Shown: positions 9,396 through 17,740, numbered from the stretch's first letter. The stretch is 64,000 bases of DNA from Lachnospiraceae bacterium (GCA_024403455.1 JAKSRR010000002.1:1-64000); one strand, 5' to 3'. Made by a program: numbers and translations. The notes: generated by a model not told the origin, from the sequence alone.

Positions 9396-9428
9396 TGTCA
9401 CTAAGCGACATCACCCTATAGTATAACA
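9396..9428 (-). promoter_or_regulatory. ileS extended -10 promoter with downstream palindrome
   Basis: On the minus strand TGTTATACT (9428-9420) is an extended -10 element; no good -35 is visible. Nine bases after the -10 hexamer lies the imperfect palindrome TGTCGCTTAGTGACA (9410-9396), overlapping the predicted start of transcription. The same palindrome at the same spacing occurs at the CMP-sugar synthetase promoter near 58.4 kb. Confidence 0.65.
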
Positions 9429-9467
9429 TCTTTCCCAGGATTTTTCGATGGGAATAGGAGCCTAGCG

Positions 9468-10748
9468 CTACTCTCCTCTGGTCTCCCGCAGGATTTTAGT
9501 AAACTCTGTTTCCAGTTCCTTCGCTGCCTCTTCCAAAGTCTTCACATCATAATACACTGCATTGCAGGCATCGCTAAATGCATCAATAAGCGACTGTGTC
9601 TCATGGTAAGGACTCATAATGGCAATTTCCTGATCATACTCCATCATCTTCTCATAGGCTTCATACTGAATTCCCTCCAGCATACCTTCCTCTGAAAGAA
9701 CCGTGAGGGCGCTGGTACTTAGCGGAATTCCCTTCTCAAGGCCCTGGCACTTTGCCATTTCCTCACTATTTAGCAGGAAGTCTAAAAGCATTGCCGCTTC
9801 CTTAGGATGCTCCGTGTTCTTCCCAATGGCATACATAGTCGCCGGCTTTGCATACCAACCAGTTAATGCACCACCATCCACAGTCAGATAGTCTGTCGCC
9901 ACAATGGTATATCCATTCTTCACAGCATCCGCGCTATAGCTGCCGGCATCGCTAATCCACGCAAGATATCCTAGATAGATGCCTTTGCCGATGTTACTCT
10001 TTTCATAATAATCCATTCCCGGCATAACTCTGGCATCCACTGCCCGGCAATAGAAATCCAACATATCCTCAATGTCTTTTGCATTAAATTTCAGCTCACC
10101 ATCCGCAGAAATAAACTGCTTTCCATTTTTCTGTTCTGCGTAGGCCGCACATAGCATCCACACGCTTTTCTGCGGCATTCCCAAAACAAATTTGTCTTCG
10201 GGAATTTTTGAGGCAATCGCAAACAAATCATCCCAGGTTTTAGGAAATGAAAGCTGATATTCCTCAAACAGCGTCTCATTAAAATAAAATGTTTCCGTAT
10301 TAAGCGCAATCGGAAGAGCATTCAGATGTCCCTTCTGCATGCCATAATTGATTTCTTTTTCTGTAAAATTCGATAAATCAATGTACTCTGCTAACTCACC
10401 AATATCATAATATCCCTCTCCCGTAGGGGAGTACTGGGTAATCCAAGCATAATTAATCTGCATAACATCCGATTCTGTATTGGATGCCATCTTGATATCA
10501 TTTCTGGTCTGGTAGCCACTCCATTCGGTAAAATAGTAGTCTACTTTAATCTCTGGGTGAAGCCGCTCAAACGCATCAATGGCCTCCATCGTATATTCAT
10601 TGCGCTCCTCGTTTCCCCACCAGGAAAAAGAAATGGTAGTTTGTTTCTGCTGCTCATTGACGATGGTTTTATCCGCACATCCGCAAAGCGACATCGCTGA
10701 CACCGCCAAAGAAAGAGCCGCACCAATCATTCGTTTTCTTCGCATCAT
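9468..10748 (-). CDS. extracellular sugar-type solute-binding lipoprotein
   Basis: Family 1 ABC solute-binding protein of 426 residues. The N terminus has two to four basic residues, a hydrophobic helix and the lipobox L-C-G-C with Cys24 as lipidation site, so it should be anchored outside the membrane. The mature part begins with the beta-strand T-I-S-F-S-W-W-G-N and continues with the alternating pattern of carbohydrate binders (A-F-E-R-L-H-P-E-I-K-V, then Y-W/Q-I-N-Y-A-W). The start codon overlaps the end of the upstream diguanylate cyclase gene by four bases (ATGA). No permease or ATPase gene is adjacent, so it may act as a ligand sensor for the cyclase instead of a transporter subunit; that is inference. 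Confidence 0.85.
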   Translation of the reverse strand: MMRRKRMIGAALSLAVSAMSLCGCADKTIVNEQQKQTTISFSWWGNEERNEYTMEAIDAFERLHPEIKVDYYFTEWSGYQTRNDIKMASNTESDVMQINYAWITQYSPTGEGYYDIGELAEYIDLSNFTEKEINYGMQKGHLNALPIALNTETFYFNETLFEEYQLSFPKTWDDLFAIASKIPEDKFVLGMPQKSVWMLCAAYAEQKNGKQFISADGELKFNAKDIEDMLDFYCRAVDARVMPGMDYYEKSNIGKGIYLGYLAWISDAGSYSADAVKNGYTIVATDYLTVDGGALTGWYAKPATMYAIGKNTEHPKEAAMLLDFLLNSEEMAKCQGLEKGIPLSTSALTVLSEEGMLEGIQYEAYEKMMEYDQEIAIMSPYHETQSLIDAFSDACNAVYYDVKTLEEAAKELETEFTKILRETRGE

Positions 10749-12274
10749 GATTTAGCACCTCCTTCTGCAGAACCGTCGTTCCTTTTATAAAGACGGTAGG
10801 TATCCTTTCCAGCCTGCTTTGCTCCATAAAGTGCACGGTCGGCACTCTTGTATAAGCTATCGAAATCCGCACCATGTTCTCCATAGATGGAGACACCCAT
10901 GGAAATGGAAATCTTATAATCCTTCTGATCACCTGTATAGTAATTTCTAAAGTCACTGCAAAGTGCCGAACAACGCTCATTGATAAATTCTTCGAGTGGT
11001 ATTTCACTAAAAGAGCTCAGATGCAACAACACCGCAAACTCGTCACCGCCCAATCTTCCAAGGACATCCTTCTCTCTGAACTTTGCTCGCATGATTTTTC
11101 CTACATCGGAAAGCACCTTGTCGCCATAGGCGTGTCCCAGGTTATCATTCACGCCCTTAAAGTTATCTACATCGAACAGGATAAAGATTAGTTTTCCATC
11201 CTGCAGGGACGCAATTCTCTTCGCAACCTTTTCTTCAAATGTCTTCTTGTTATAGATTCCTGTTAATGCATCAATCGACGCCTTCTTATCCAAATCCTCA
11301 ACAATATTTTGCATAGGGTTCGTCATCTTCATGACAAAGAGTACGCTGAAAAGAATGCAGACAACCACAGCTAAAATAGCAATAGTAATGGTCGCCATAG
11401 CAATGCGCTGCATCTCTTTTCCCAAGGCACTGGAAGGGAGAGTACAGATGACATGCCAGTCATTCATGCCGGTTGTTACCGCAATCAGATATTCATCACT
11501 GATAAAGTTTGCATTCTCTTTTCCATCCATTATGGTTAAAAGATCTGCTTGCAGTTTGGTTCCAATCTCTTCCTTTGTAGCAGAATACAGAATCGTATCA
11601 TCGCTATCCGTTACACGAATCTTCATCTCCGGGAAGTTTCCCGCGTGTTCAAAATTGCTGGAAAGTTCTGACGTGTAAATACTAGTTACCAGAAGTGCAT
11701 TTTCATTCACTCTCTTTACGTAGTAAATGCGTTTATAGTCACCCTGGAATCCAGTAAACCATCCATCCTGGGTACGAGGATTGGATGCATATTCCTTTGC
11801 ATTCTCATATATCTTTCCGCCAAATAAATCTCGGGTACCATTGGAATACTTTCCAACCGTATGCTCATTACTGTAGACAATAAAGTAGTCCACATAGTTA
11901 TCCATGATACAAAGGCTATAAAGAGAGTTCTTAATTGCCTTTTCTGTTTCTAAGGCCGTATATTCATCTAAATTATTATTGGTGGCATCATAGGTATAAT
12001 TTGTCTTTTCTGAGAAAACCAACGTATTAAAGTTCTCCATATTTTCCAAATAACTATCTAAGTTAATAGACATCTGGATGGATAATTCAGAAACCAAATC
12101 CCCCACTTCCTTTTGGAACGCCTTTTGTGAGAGATGAATACATACAAAAGAAATGGCTGCTGCACCAATCATAACAATTAGGGCGTAGCCCATGATAATA
12201 GAACGTTTTAATCTGCCAAACTTTTTTTCTTCCTCAGACTTAGTCGCCTTCAGTACTCTCTTTTCTTTTTCCAT
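10745..12274 (-). CDS. membrane diguanylate cyclase with extracellular Cache domain
   Basis: A 509-residue GGDEF protein predicted to make cyclic di-GMP. Order: basic cytoplasmic N terminus, membrane helix about 27-47, extracellular double-Cache-like region about 50-290, second helix about 293-318, then GGDEF domain about 335-500. The active site motif is intact (R-L-G-G-D-E-F), and an R-E-K-D inhibitory site lies exactly five residues before it, so product inhibition is likely. No EAL or HD-GYP domain follows. The gene begins 11 bp after trpF and overlaps the solute-binding protein gene by four bases, so translation of sensor candidate and cyclase is probably coupled. Confidence 0.9.
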   Translation of the reverse strand: MEKEKRVLKATKSEEEKKFGRLKRSIIMGYALIVMIGAAAISFVCIHLSQKAFQKEVGDLVSELSIQMSINLDSYLENMENFNTLVFSEKTNYTYDATNNNLDEYTALETEKAIKNSLYSLCIMDNYVDYFIVYSNEHTVGKYSNGTRDLFGGKIYENAKEYASNPRTQDGWFTGFQGDYKRIYYVKRVNENALLVTSIYTSELSSNFEHAGNFPEMKIRVTDSDDTILYSATKEEIGTKLQADLLTIMDGKENANFISDEYLIAVTTGMNDWHVICTLPSSALGKEMQRIAMATITIAILAVVVCILFSVLFVMKMTNPMQNIVEDLDKKASIDALTGIYNKKTFEEKVAKRIASLQDGKLIFILFDVDNFKGVNDNLGHAYGDKVLSDVGKIMRAKFREKDVLGRLGGDEFAVLLHLSSFSEIPLEEFINERCSALCSDFRNYYTGDQKDYKISISMGVSIYGEHGADFDSLYKSADRALYGAKQAGKDTYRLYKRNDGSAEGGAKS

Positions 12275-12285
12275 TTTCTTACTCT

Positions 12286-12900
12286 TTAGTCACAAAATGA
12301 TTTTACTTTCGCTGCAAAGGAAGCAATCTTCTCAGGGTCTTTTCCTGGTCTTCCATCGGTATACTCCACACCAGACGACACATCCACACCATCTGGCTGA
12401 ACAGTCTCCATAGCCTTCACTACATTTTCCGTGGTAAGTCCGCCAGACAGAAGAATCAGTTTGTCTGTTCTTGGAACCTGCTTAAGTACTGACCAATCAA
12501 AAGTCTTGCCACTACCAGGCTCTGCTGCATCAAACACAAAACCTATGCATTTTTTCATAGCCCCGTAAGATTCTATTTCCGCGAATGTTTCTCCATTGAA
12601 AGCGCGGATAAATGGAATCTTTAATGTTTCTACCACCTGGGACTCTACAGCGCCATGGATCTGAATCATTGCAAAACCAAGGTCTTCGATGATTCTTACC
12701 TGTTCTAAAGTAGGACTAACAACCACAGCTACAGACTGTACACTTTTAGGAAGTGCTGCTAAAATTCTGGTGGCCTGTTCTGGCTCCATATTTCGTTTAC
12801 TTTTAGGAAAGAACATTACTATGCCAGCATAATCAGCCCCAGCCTTTGCAACAAGGACTGCTTCTTCAGGCTTCGTAAGTCCACATATTTTCAATTTCAT
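12286..12900 (-). CDS. trpF: phosphoribosylanthranilate isomerase
   Basis: TrpF catalyses the Amadori rearrangement in tryptophan synthesis. The 204-residue chain starts with the signature K-I-C-G-L-T, containing the catalytic cysteine. It continues with G-A-D-Y-A-G-I-V-M-F-F-P-K-S-K-R and ends with the phosphate-binding L-L-S-G-G-L-T and G-V-D-V-S-S-G-V-E motifs. It is an orphan: no other trp gene is nearby, and a cyclase gene follows after 11 bp. The ATG directly follows a strong terminator hairpin and has no Shine-Dalgarno sequence, so its expression is unusual: leaderless, attenuated or weak. Confidence 0.95.
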   Translation of the reverse strand: MKLKICGLTKPEEAVLVAKAGADYAGIVMFFPKSKRNMEPEQATRILAALPKSVQSVAVVVSPTLEQVRIIEDLGFAMIQIHGAVESQVVETLKIPFIRAFNGETFAEIESYGAMKKCIGFVFDAAEPGSGKTFDWSVLKQVPRTDKLILLSGGLTTENVVKAMETVQPDGVDVSSGVEYTDGRPGKDPEKIASFAAKVKSFCD

Positions 12901-12904
12901 AATG

Positions 12905-12940
12905 CAAAAAGTCTGTCTCGCATATTCTACGAGACAGACA
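12905..12940 (-). terminator. terminator of CAP gene, abutting trpF
   Basis: On the minus strand GTCTGTCTCG and CGAGACAGAC form a perfect ten-pair stem followed by TTTTT. The T-run ends only a few bases before the trpF ATG, so the structure could also attenuate trpF. Confidence 0.85.
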
Positions 12941-12949
12941 TCCTATTCT

Positions 12950-13816
12950 TTATTTTGCGGAGAAGCACTGTGCCCAGTAGATTCCATAACCAGAACCGCT
13001 CTGTTTGCAGCCAATACCGATATAGTTATATGTTGGATTCATGATATTTTTTCTATGTCCATCAGAATTCATCCAAGCATTTACAACTGCCTCCGGAGAA
13101 CGCTGCCCTGCAGCTACATTTTCTGCCCATGCAGCACTAGGAACACCACACTGGGTAAAAGCAGTAAAGCATGAACTACCATCCGGTCTGGTGTGGCCAT
13201 ACCTAGTTACACACTCGGTAGCACGAAGCTGCGCGCAGTCCAAAATTGCCTGATTAAAGGAAAGGGGCTGAATGCCTGCTTTTGCTCTTTCCTGATTTAC
13301 TAACTCAAGCACCCTGTAGACAAATTCCGTTTCCGTCTGGGTTGCACCCTTACCGGTCATAGGGAACTGACACGCTGAGGTGGCATTCATTTCCTGGCAG
13401 CCCTTGGATAAATCAACGGCACCACCATATACATACCATGTAGTTCCTAATGCGGGAGATTTGTACCAGCCAGTATAGTTAAAATCAACGGTTCCCCCGA
13501 CAACCTTCCACCAACCAAAGGTAGCATCTCCATATAGATCAGTGTATGCAAAATTCACGACACCATTTGTGATGAGCCACCAGCCATACTGTGCATCAAA
13601 GTAGAATCCAGAAAACTGATTCTGCCATTTTCCATTAACATAGAGAAGAAATCTTCCCTGACCATCTGGCGCAAGACCAGTAAATGCAGCATCATAGGTA
13701 GCAGAAGTCGTTTCAACCACTACTGTTTCGTCTGCGCTCTTGTCTGCTGCAAGTGCCCCCATGGAAGGTACCATCATAGCAATCGTTAAGATCAGTGCTA
13801 ACAGTTTTTTCCTCAT
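12950..13816 (-). CDS. secreted CAP-domain protein
   Basis: A 288-residue exported protein with a signal peptide (residues 1-24, ending A-L-A-A). Residues about 45-140 form a Trp/Tyr/Gly-rich module with the recurring pattern F-T-G-L-A-P, G-W-W and V-D-F-N-Y-T-G-W. Residues about 160-288 are a CAP (SCP/PR1, YkwD-like) domain with L-V-N-Q-E-R, G-H-T-R-P-D-G, W-A-E-N-V-A and H-R-K-N-I-M-N. Bacterial CAP proteins are extracellular and of diverse or unknown function. The aromatic module is nearly the same as in the upstream SGNH gene, so both probably bind the same surface polymer; that is inference. GGGGAG precedes the ATG, and a terminator follows. Confidence 0.88.
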   Translation of the reverse strand: MRKKLLALILTIAMMVPSMGALAADKSADETVVVETTSATYDAAFTGLAPDGQGRFLLYVNGKWQNQFSGFYFDAQYGWWLITNGVVNFAYTDLYGDATFGWWKVVGGTVDFNYTGWYKSPALGTTWYVYGGAVDLSKGCQEMNATSACQFPMTGKGATQTETEFVYRVLELVNQERAKAGIQPLSFNQAILDCAQLRATECVTRYGHTRPDGSSCFTAFTQCGVPSAAWAENVAAGQRSPEAVVNAWMNSDGHRKNIMNPTYNYIGIGCKQSGSGYGIYWAQCFSAK

Positions 13817-13879
13817 ACGCTCTCCCCTTTCATTTCCAAAAAACGGAATGCATTCATATACAAATAAAACATTCCTTCG

Positions 13880-15043
13880 CTACTGCAGAATCTGCAATAA
13901 CTGTGCTGCTAAATAAGTTCCTAAAAATGTATATCCCACCTCATTTGGATGAATATTATCCATCATCCAGTTTGCGCGAATCTGTCCATCACAGCTATTC
14001 AAATATCCGCTATGAAACAAATCAATAACTGGCAAGCCATGTCTCTCCGCGAGTGCAATCATTGCCTCCGCGTATTGCTCCATGGGAACCCTGTACTGCG
14101 CAGCAAACCCTATCGTTTCACAGTGATCCAGTGGAGTACATACCACAATCTGTGCTGCTGGATAATTCACCTGCAAATTGGTAAGTACCGTATCTAAATC
14201 TCCATAGAAGCTTCCAGGTTGACAATCTTCCAAAGAACCTAAAGGTGCTCCCTGAAACCAGTCATTGACACCAGCAAACAAGATAATAACATTTGTTCTG
14301 GGCGGCAGCTTCGGATAGTTGCGCACCATAGAATCTTTTCCTACAGAACTAATGGTCCCTCCGCATATCCCGTAGTTCAACGTCTGCACTCCAGGAAGGT
14401 GACTCTGCATAACTGCTGGATAGTTTAAGCTCATCCCCCAGGTAATACTATCACCCACACAAGCAATCGTTTTGTTTTGCAACAGCCTTCTATCCACATG
14501 GCGCAGAGATTCTTCGGCCTCCACATAGGCAAGCATAGACAAGTACGCAGAAAAACTAGTAAATGCTGGTTGCATTTTGGCATACGTATAATACTCTTTG
14601 CTTGTCCAGGTATCCTTCACATCCTTAGGCAACTGTATGCCCACTCCGGAGGATGCAATGAGACTTCCGTTCTTAAAATAACAAATACCCTCTGTCTCTG
14701 ATATAAACCAACCACTATAGGAAAAATCTACTGCTCCATTTGTAATCTTAAAGCCACCGTCTCTAGGATTTCCAAATACTTCATTATAGTAAAATGCAAC
14801 CTGACCATGATCAATCATCCGCCAGCCATATGTTGCATCATTATATAGTCCTGAATAATAGGTGGCTTTTACTCCATCAATATATAGGTAAAAGTTTCCA
14901 TCTGCGTCTGGTGCTAACCCGGTAAATGCGTTTACCTCAACCGAAGTGCTTGCCCCGCCTTGTTCCTCTGCCGCGAAGACACTGGTCTTTCCACCTACTA
15001 GAAGGCACAGCAATAACAGCAATGCCATTCCTTTTATTTTCAA
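13880..15043 (-). CDS. secreted SGNH/GDSL hydrolase
   Basis: An exported SGNH-fold esterase/lipase-like protein of 387 residues. The start is a TTG at 15043 with GGAGG eight bases upstream. The frame is open to 15178, but that part is the SRP RNA gene and not coding. Residues 1-25 form the signal peptide, and about 39-135 the aromatic module shared with the neighbouring CAP protein. The catalytic domain follows, with the serine block A-C-V-G-D-S-I-T-W-G, the GxND block A-G-V-N-D-W and the Asp-His block D-N-I-H-P-N. The substrate is unknown; deacetylation of a surface polysaccharide is plausible. It likely forms an operon with the CAP gene 63 bp downstream. Confidence 0.87.
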   Translation of the reverse strand: MKIKGMALLLLLCLLVGGKTSVFAAEEQGGASTSVEVNAFTGLAPDADGNFYLYIDGVKATYYSGLYNDATYGWRMIDHGQVAFYYNEVFGNPRDGGFKITNGAVDFSYSGWFISETEGICYFKNGSLIASSGVGIQLPKDVKDTWTSKEYYTYAKMQPAFTSFSAYLSMLAYVEAEESLRHVDRRLLQNKTIACVGDSITWGMSLNYPAVMQSHLPGVQTLNYGICGGTISSVGKDSMVRNYPKLPPRTNVIILFAGVNDWFQGAPLGSLEDCQPGSFYGDLDTVLTNLQVNYPAAQIVVCTPLDHCETIGFAAQYRVPMEQYAEAMIALAERHGLPVIDLFHSGYLNSCDGQIRANWMMDNIHPNEVGYTFLGTYLAAQLLQILQ

Positions 15044-15060
15044 TGTTTTTTCCTCCAACC

Positions 15061-15189
15061 AAAAACAGTAGCCCGGATACCCAGGCACCCCTACGGCACA
15101 TGGAAAATCCATCTTAGTGCTGCTATGTTCCCATCCTGACACGATTCGAAGGCATCCATTGCGCAGGACCCGGGTCACGGACTACTGCA
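15061..15189 (-). ncRNA. ffs: SRP RNA (4.5S-like), ends approximate
   Basis: Signal recognition particle RNA, which with Ffh targets nascent membrane and secreted proteins. The universally conserved domain is readable on the minus strand at 15142-15113: GTCAGGATGGGAACATAGCA followed by GCACTAAG. It sits in a hairpin whose outer arms, ACCCGGGTCCTGC and GTAGGGGTGCCTGGGT, pair at both ends, as in small bacterial SRP RNAs. A run TGTTTTT ends the transcript at about 15061. The promoter lies directly upstream and the neighbour is tadA, the same order as in other Firmicutes. It falls inside a long open frame that could be mistaken for the SGNH N terminus. Confidence 0.9.
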
Positions 15190-15195
15190 CTAAAT

Positions 15196-15224
15196 ATTTT
15201 ACCCCATCCCCGAGTTTCTTGCAA
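15196..15224 (-). promoter_or_regulatory. promoter of SRP RNA gene
   Basis: On the minus strand TTGCAA (15224-15219) and TAAAAT (15201-15196) lie 17 bp apart. The predicted start near 15189 fits the 5' end of the SRP RNA. Confidence 0.65.
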
Positions 15225-15230
15225 ACAACT

Positions 15231-15330
15231 TTGGGGACGGTCCTTTTGGACAGAGAAGTGTCCCTCTGAGCACAGGAGTGTCCCTCTGAGCACAGGTGTG
15301 TCCCTCTGAGCACAGGAGTGTCCCTCTGAT
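15231..15330 (+). repeat. REP-like repeat with four tandem 20-bp modules
   Basis: Core GGGGACGGTCCTTTTG followed by four head-to-tail 20-bp units ending at 15269, 15289, 15309 and 15329. The unit is GCACAGGAGTGTCCCTCTGA; the third differs by one base and the first in its left half. It fills the gap between the SRP RNA promoter and the tadA stop codon. It is the longest tandem array of this family in the window. Confidence 0.9.
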
Positions 15331-15341
15331 GCAAAAATAGT

Positions 15342-15896
15342 TTATTGCGCCGTTTCCGTCTTCAATCGTTTTCGTAGTCCCTTAAAAAACTCTGTCAGCA
15401 TGTTGCTGCATTCTTCCTCTAAGATACCGCGGGTAACCTCTGCCTGGTGGTTAAACTTTGGTTCCTCCAATAAATTAAACAAGGAGCCTCCACAACCGGC
15501 CTTGGGATTCATACAGCCCATTACCACACGCGTGACTCTCGCCTGTATAATCGCACCGGCACACATCTGACATGGTTCCAACGTTACATATAGGGTGCAC
15601 TCTTCCAAACGCCAATCCCCTATTATCTTCCCAGCTTTCTTCATAGCAGTTATTTCTGCATGGGAAAGGGTGGACTTATCTGTATTCCTTCGATTATAGC
15701 CACGCCCAATGATTTTTCCTTCATATACAATAACGCAGCCAATGGGAACTTCTCCTAAAGCCGCTGCCTTTTTCGCCTGCTTAATGGCTTCCCTCATATA
15801 TTTCTCATCCAGGGCATGCTGGGCTATCGCCTCTGCCTCTAAACGTTTCCTTTTTTCTTCCTTTGCTATGGGACTTTTCATGATTGTTCCTTGCAC
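15342..15896 (-). CDS. tadA: tRNA(Arg) adenosine(34) deaminase
   Basis: TadA deaminates wobble adenosine 34 to inosine in tRNA-Arg(ACG). The zinc-dependent deaminase motifs are present: L-S-H-A-E-I with the catalytic glutamate, and E-P-C-Q-M-C-A-G-A with the two zinc cysteines. The 184-residue chain is about 20-25 residues longer at the N terminus than usual; the extra part is basic (K-R-K-R). A start at an internal Met near residue 6 or 34 cannot be excluded. It lies immediately upstream of the SRP RNA gene, as in other Firmicutes, with a repeat array in between. Confidence 0.94.
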   Translation of the reverse strand: MQGTIMKSPIAKEEKRKRLEAEAIAQHALDEKYMREAIKQAKKAAALGEVPIGCVIVYEGKIIGRGYNRRNTDKSTLSHAEITAMKKAGKIIGDWRLEECTLYVTLEPCQMCAGAIIQARVTRVVMGCMNPKAGCGGSLFNLLEEPKFNHQAEVTRGILEEECSNMLTEFFKGLRKRLKTETAQ

Positions 15897-15938
15897 TTTT
15901 CTGCTTAATATCGCTATGCCGTTTCCAAATCTTGATTT

Positions 15939-17006
15939 CTATGCTTCTCGCTCCTGCAAGAATCTCGCCACCATCATGCCAAGCTTTAATGTCATAGCAT
16001 CTTCAAACTTTCGAATGTCCAAGCCTGTATGCTTCTGCAATTTTTCCAAACGAAAAGTCAAAGTATTTCTGTGCATAAATAAATCTCTGGCCGTTTCTGA
16101 TATATTCAGGTTATTCGCAAAGAATCGTTCAATGAGGGACTGTTCTTCCTCGTCCAGATTGCATAATCTGTTTTCTCCGAATATTTCCTTCAAAAATAAA
16201 GCACATAAATCCTGTGGAAGTTCATAAATCAGTCTGCCGATTCCTAGACGACTGTAGGATGCGATTCTTCGATCCTCATAAAAGATCTTTGCCACCTCCA
16301 TAGCCATGTAGGCAGCCTTATAGGACTGATGCAGCATCTTTGTCAACGAAACGCTCATACCATAAGCAATGCGCACATCCGCGAACAGTTCCATATTTAA
16401 CATCGCCAAAGCTTCCTTTGCGAATTTCGCTAATTCCTTTTCCTCCTTTGCACCTCGCCCACAACGCAAATACGCAAGCGTATGCCCATCTAATGGGATC
16501 GCCAAATCCTTTTCCGCCTCTGGAGAGATATTCTTCAAGATTTCTCCGGCCTCCTCTGGGATATCCTCTGGAAAGCGGACCAAAAACACTGTACGAAGGG
16601 TATCGGCCTTTAATCCCTTTTCGGTTGCTTTACGAAGCAGCTGTTCTTCCGGTTCACCCGTTAACAGTTTTCTACAAATTCCCTCTATGCTACTATCCGG
16701 ATCCGCAGCTTTTGCAATATGCAAAATTCCCGACTTCGCCAGTCTTCCAAAAACTGCTGGTGTCTGGGTTGCAATCGTAAGTAAAACTGCCGATTCATCC
16801 CCCATGGGCATTCGTAAAAAATGGAACTCTTTTTGTAGTTTTTCCTCTTTTTCGCTATCATAAAATGCCTGTATTTTGTTTTCTTTAACTTCGCACTCGC
16901 TGGTTCCATATATGATTCTCCCCTGCCCATCGCAAAGCATATAGACAGCTCCCGTAATCCTACTTTGTTCTTCCAGATATTCTTTTACTTCTGCGGATAG
17001 TATCAT
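15939..17006 (-). CDS. CdaR/PucR-type helix-turn-helix regulator
   Basis: A 355-residue cytoplasmic regulator. The C-terminal about 60 residues match the PucR/CdaR-type HTH: N-L-N-I-S-E-T-A-R, then M-H-R-N-T-L-T-F-R-L-E-K-L, then the D-A-M-T-L-K-L-G-M end. The middle region (about 150-270) is the GGDEF-related CdaR domain with A-Y-G-M-S-V and Y-K-A-A-Y-M-A-M-E. The N-terminal about 110 residues look like a small sensory domain. Family members often control sugar-acid, purine or stress genes; the ligand here is unknown. The start overlaps the NrdG-like gene by four bases, so the two are co-translated. Confidence 0.82.
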   Translation of the reverse strand: MILSAEVKEYLEEQSRITGAVYMLCDGQGRIIYGTSECEVKENKIQAFYDSEKEEKLQKEFHFLRMPMGDESAVLLTIATQTPAVFGRLAKSGILHIAKAADPDSSIEGICRKLLTGEPEEQLLRKATEKGLKADTLRTVFLVRFPEDIPEEAGEILKNISPEAEKDLAIPLDGHTLAYLRCGRGAKEEKELAKFAKEALAMLNMELFADVRIAYGMSVSLTKMLHQSYKAAYMAMEVAKIFYEDRRIASYSRLGIGRLIYELPQDLCALFLKEIFGENRLCNLDEEEQSLIERFFANNLNISETARDLFMHRNTLTFRLEKLQKHTGLDIRKFEDAMTLKLGMMVARFLQEREA

Positions 17007-17701
17007 ATCTCACCTCGTAATCCCACCGAAGGAATGGATGGTTTTAATTCTTCTCTAAACTGTTCAAGTTCAGACAGCGTGAATGGCAAAAACTCTTTTT
17101 TCTTCCAAAGAACGCCGTCAGAATCTTTATAATTCTGCAAATAATATCGCTTTGCCCCTGTGAGCATCTGACCCAAATCTTCTATGTCTTCCACTGTATG
17201 AAGGCCTTTTACCAAGGTCGTTCTAAATTCGTAGTCCACACCACATTCCATAAGCATTGCAATACTTTTTGTGATTGTAAGAAGTTCACAATTTTCTTCA
17301 AAACCGCAAGCCGGTGCATATTTCATCCTACCTGCCTTTACATCCATGGCCACATAGTCAATCAGCCCCGCGTCATACAAATCCTGTACCACTTCTGGAT
17401 GACTTCCATTCGTATCTAACTTCACTAGATACCCCAGGCTTTTTAGTTTATAGCAAAACGTAGCCAAATCCTTTTGCAATGTAGGTTCTCCACCGGTAAT
17501 ACATACCCCTTCCAACACGCCTTTTCTCTTTGCCAGATATGATAAAACCTGCTGCTCCGGAATTCTTGCCTCTTTCCCAAGCACCATATTCGCATTCTGG
17601 CAGAATGGACAACGATAATTACAGCCCACCGTAAAAACAGTAGCTGCCACATGTTCTGGATAATCTAATAAAGTTGTTTGCTGAAATCCACCAATTTCCA
17701 T
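17003..17701 (-). CDS. radical SAM anaerobic NTP reductase activase (NrdG-like)
   Basis: A 232-residue radical-SAM protein of the anaerobic ribonucleoside-triphosphate reductase activating family (NrdG2-like). The iron-sulfur motif is the compact C-N-Y-R-C-P-F-C near residues 27-34, preceded by L-L-D-Y-P. C-I-T-G-G-E-P-T-L-Q around residues 68-77 is the SAM-binding motif. No NrdD gene is adjacent, so the partner enzyme is either elsewhere or a different glycyl-radical protein. It overlaps the downstream regulator gene by four bases. Its 5' end faces the divergent DUF3810 gene over only about 40 bp. Confidence 0.85.
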   Translation of the reverse strand: MEIGGFQQTTLLDYPEHVAATVFTVGCNYRCPFCQNANMVLGKEARIPEQQVLSYLAKRKGVLEGVCITGGEPTLQKDLATFCYKLKSLGYLVKLDTNGSHPEVVQDLYDAGLIDYVAMDVKAGRMKYAPACGFEENCELLTITKSIAMLMECGVDYEFRTTLVKGLHTVEDIEDLGQMLTGAKRYYLQNYKDSDGVLWKKKEFLPFTLSELEQFREELKPSIPSVGLRGEI

Positions 17702-17725
17702 AGTACCATTATACCATGGCTGGCA

Positions 17726-17740
17726 TGGTATAATATTTAT
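17726..17740 (+). promoter_or_regulatory. extended -10 promoter, probably giving a leaderless mRNA
   Basis: TGGTATAAT (17726-17734) is a consensus extended -10. Counting seven bases on from the hexamer, the predicted first transcribed base is the A of the ATG at 17741. No ribosome binding site lies in between. Confidence 0.6.

Noticed and set aside
9308-9467. T-box riboswitch in the ileS leader
   Set aside because: The leader is only about 105 nt and has no T-box sequence or terminator/antiterminator pair.
15044-15178. N-terminal extension of the SGNH hydrolase frame
   Set aside because: This stretch is the SRP RNA gene, and a better TTG start with GGAGG and a signal peptide lies at 15043.
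15061-15189. Cyclic-di-GMP or other riboswitch upstream of the secreted enzyme genes
   Set aside because: The conserved SRP domain sequence and position beside tadA identify it as SRP RNA.
15250-15329. CRISPR array
   Set aside because: Period is 20 bp with no unique spacers, and no cas genes are present.
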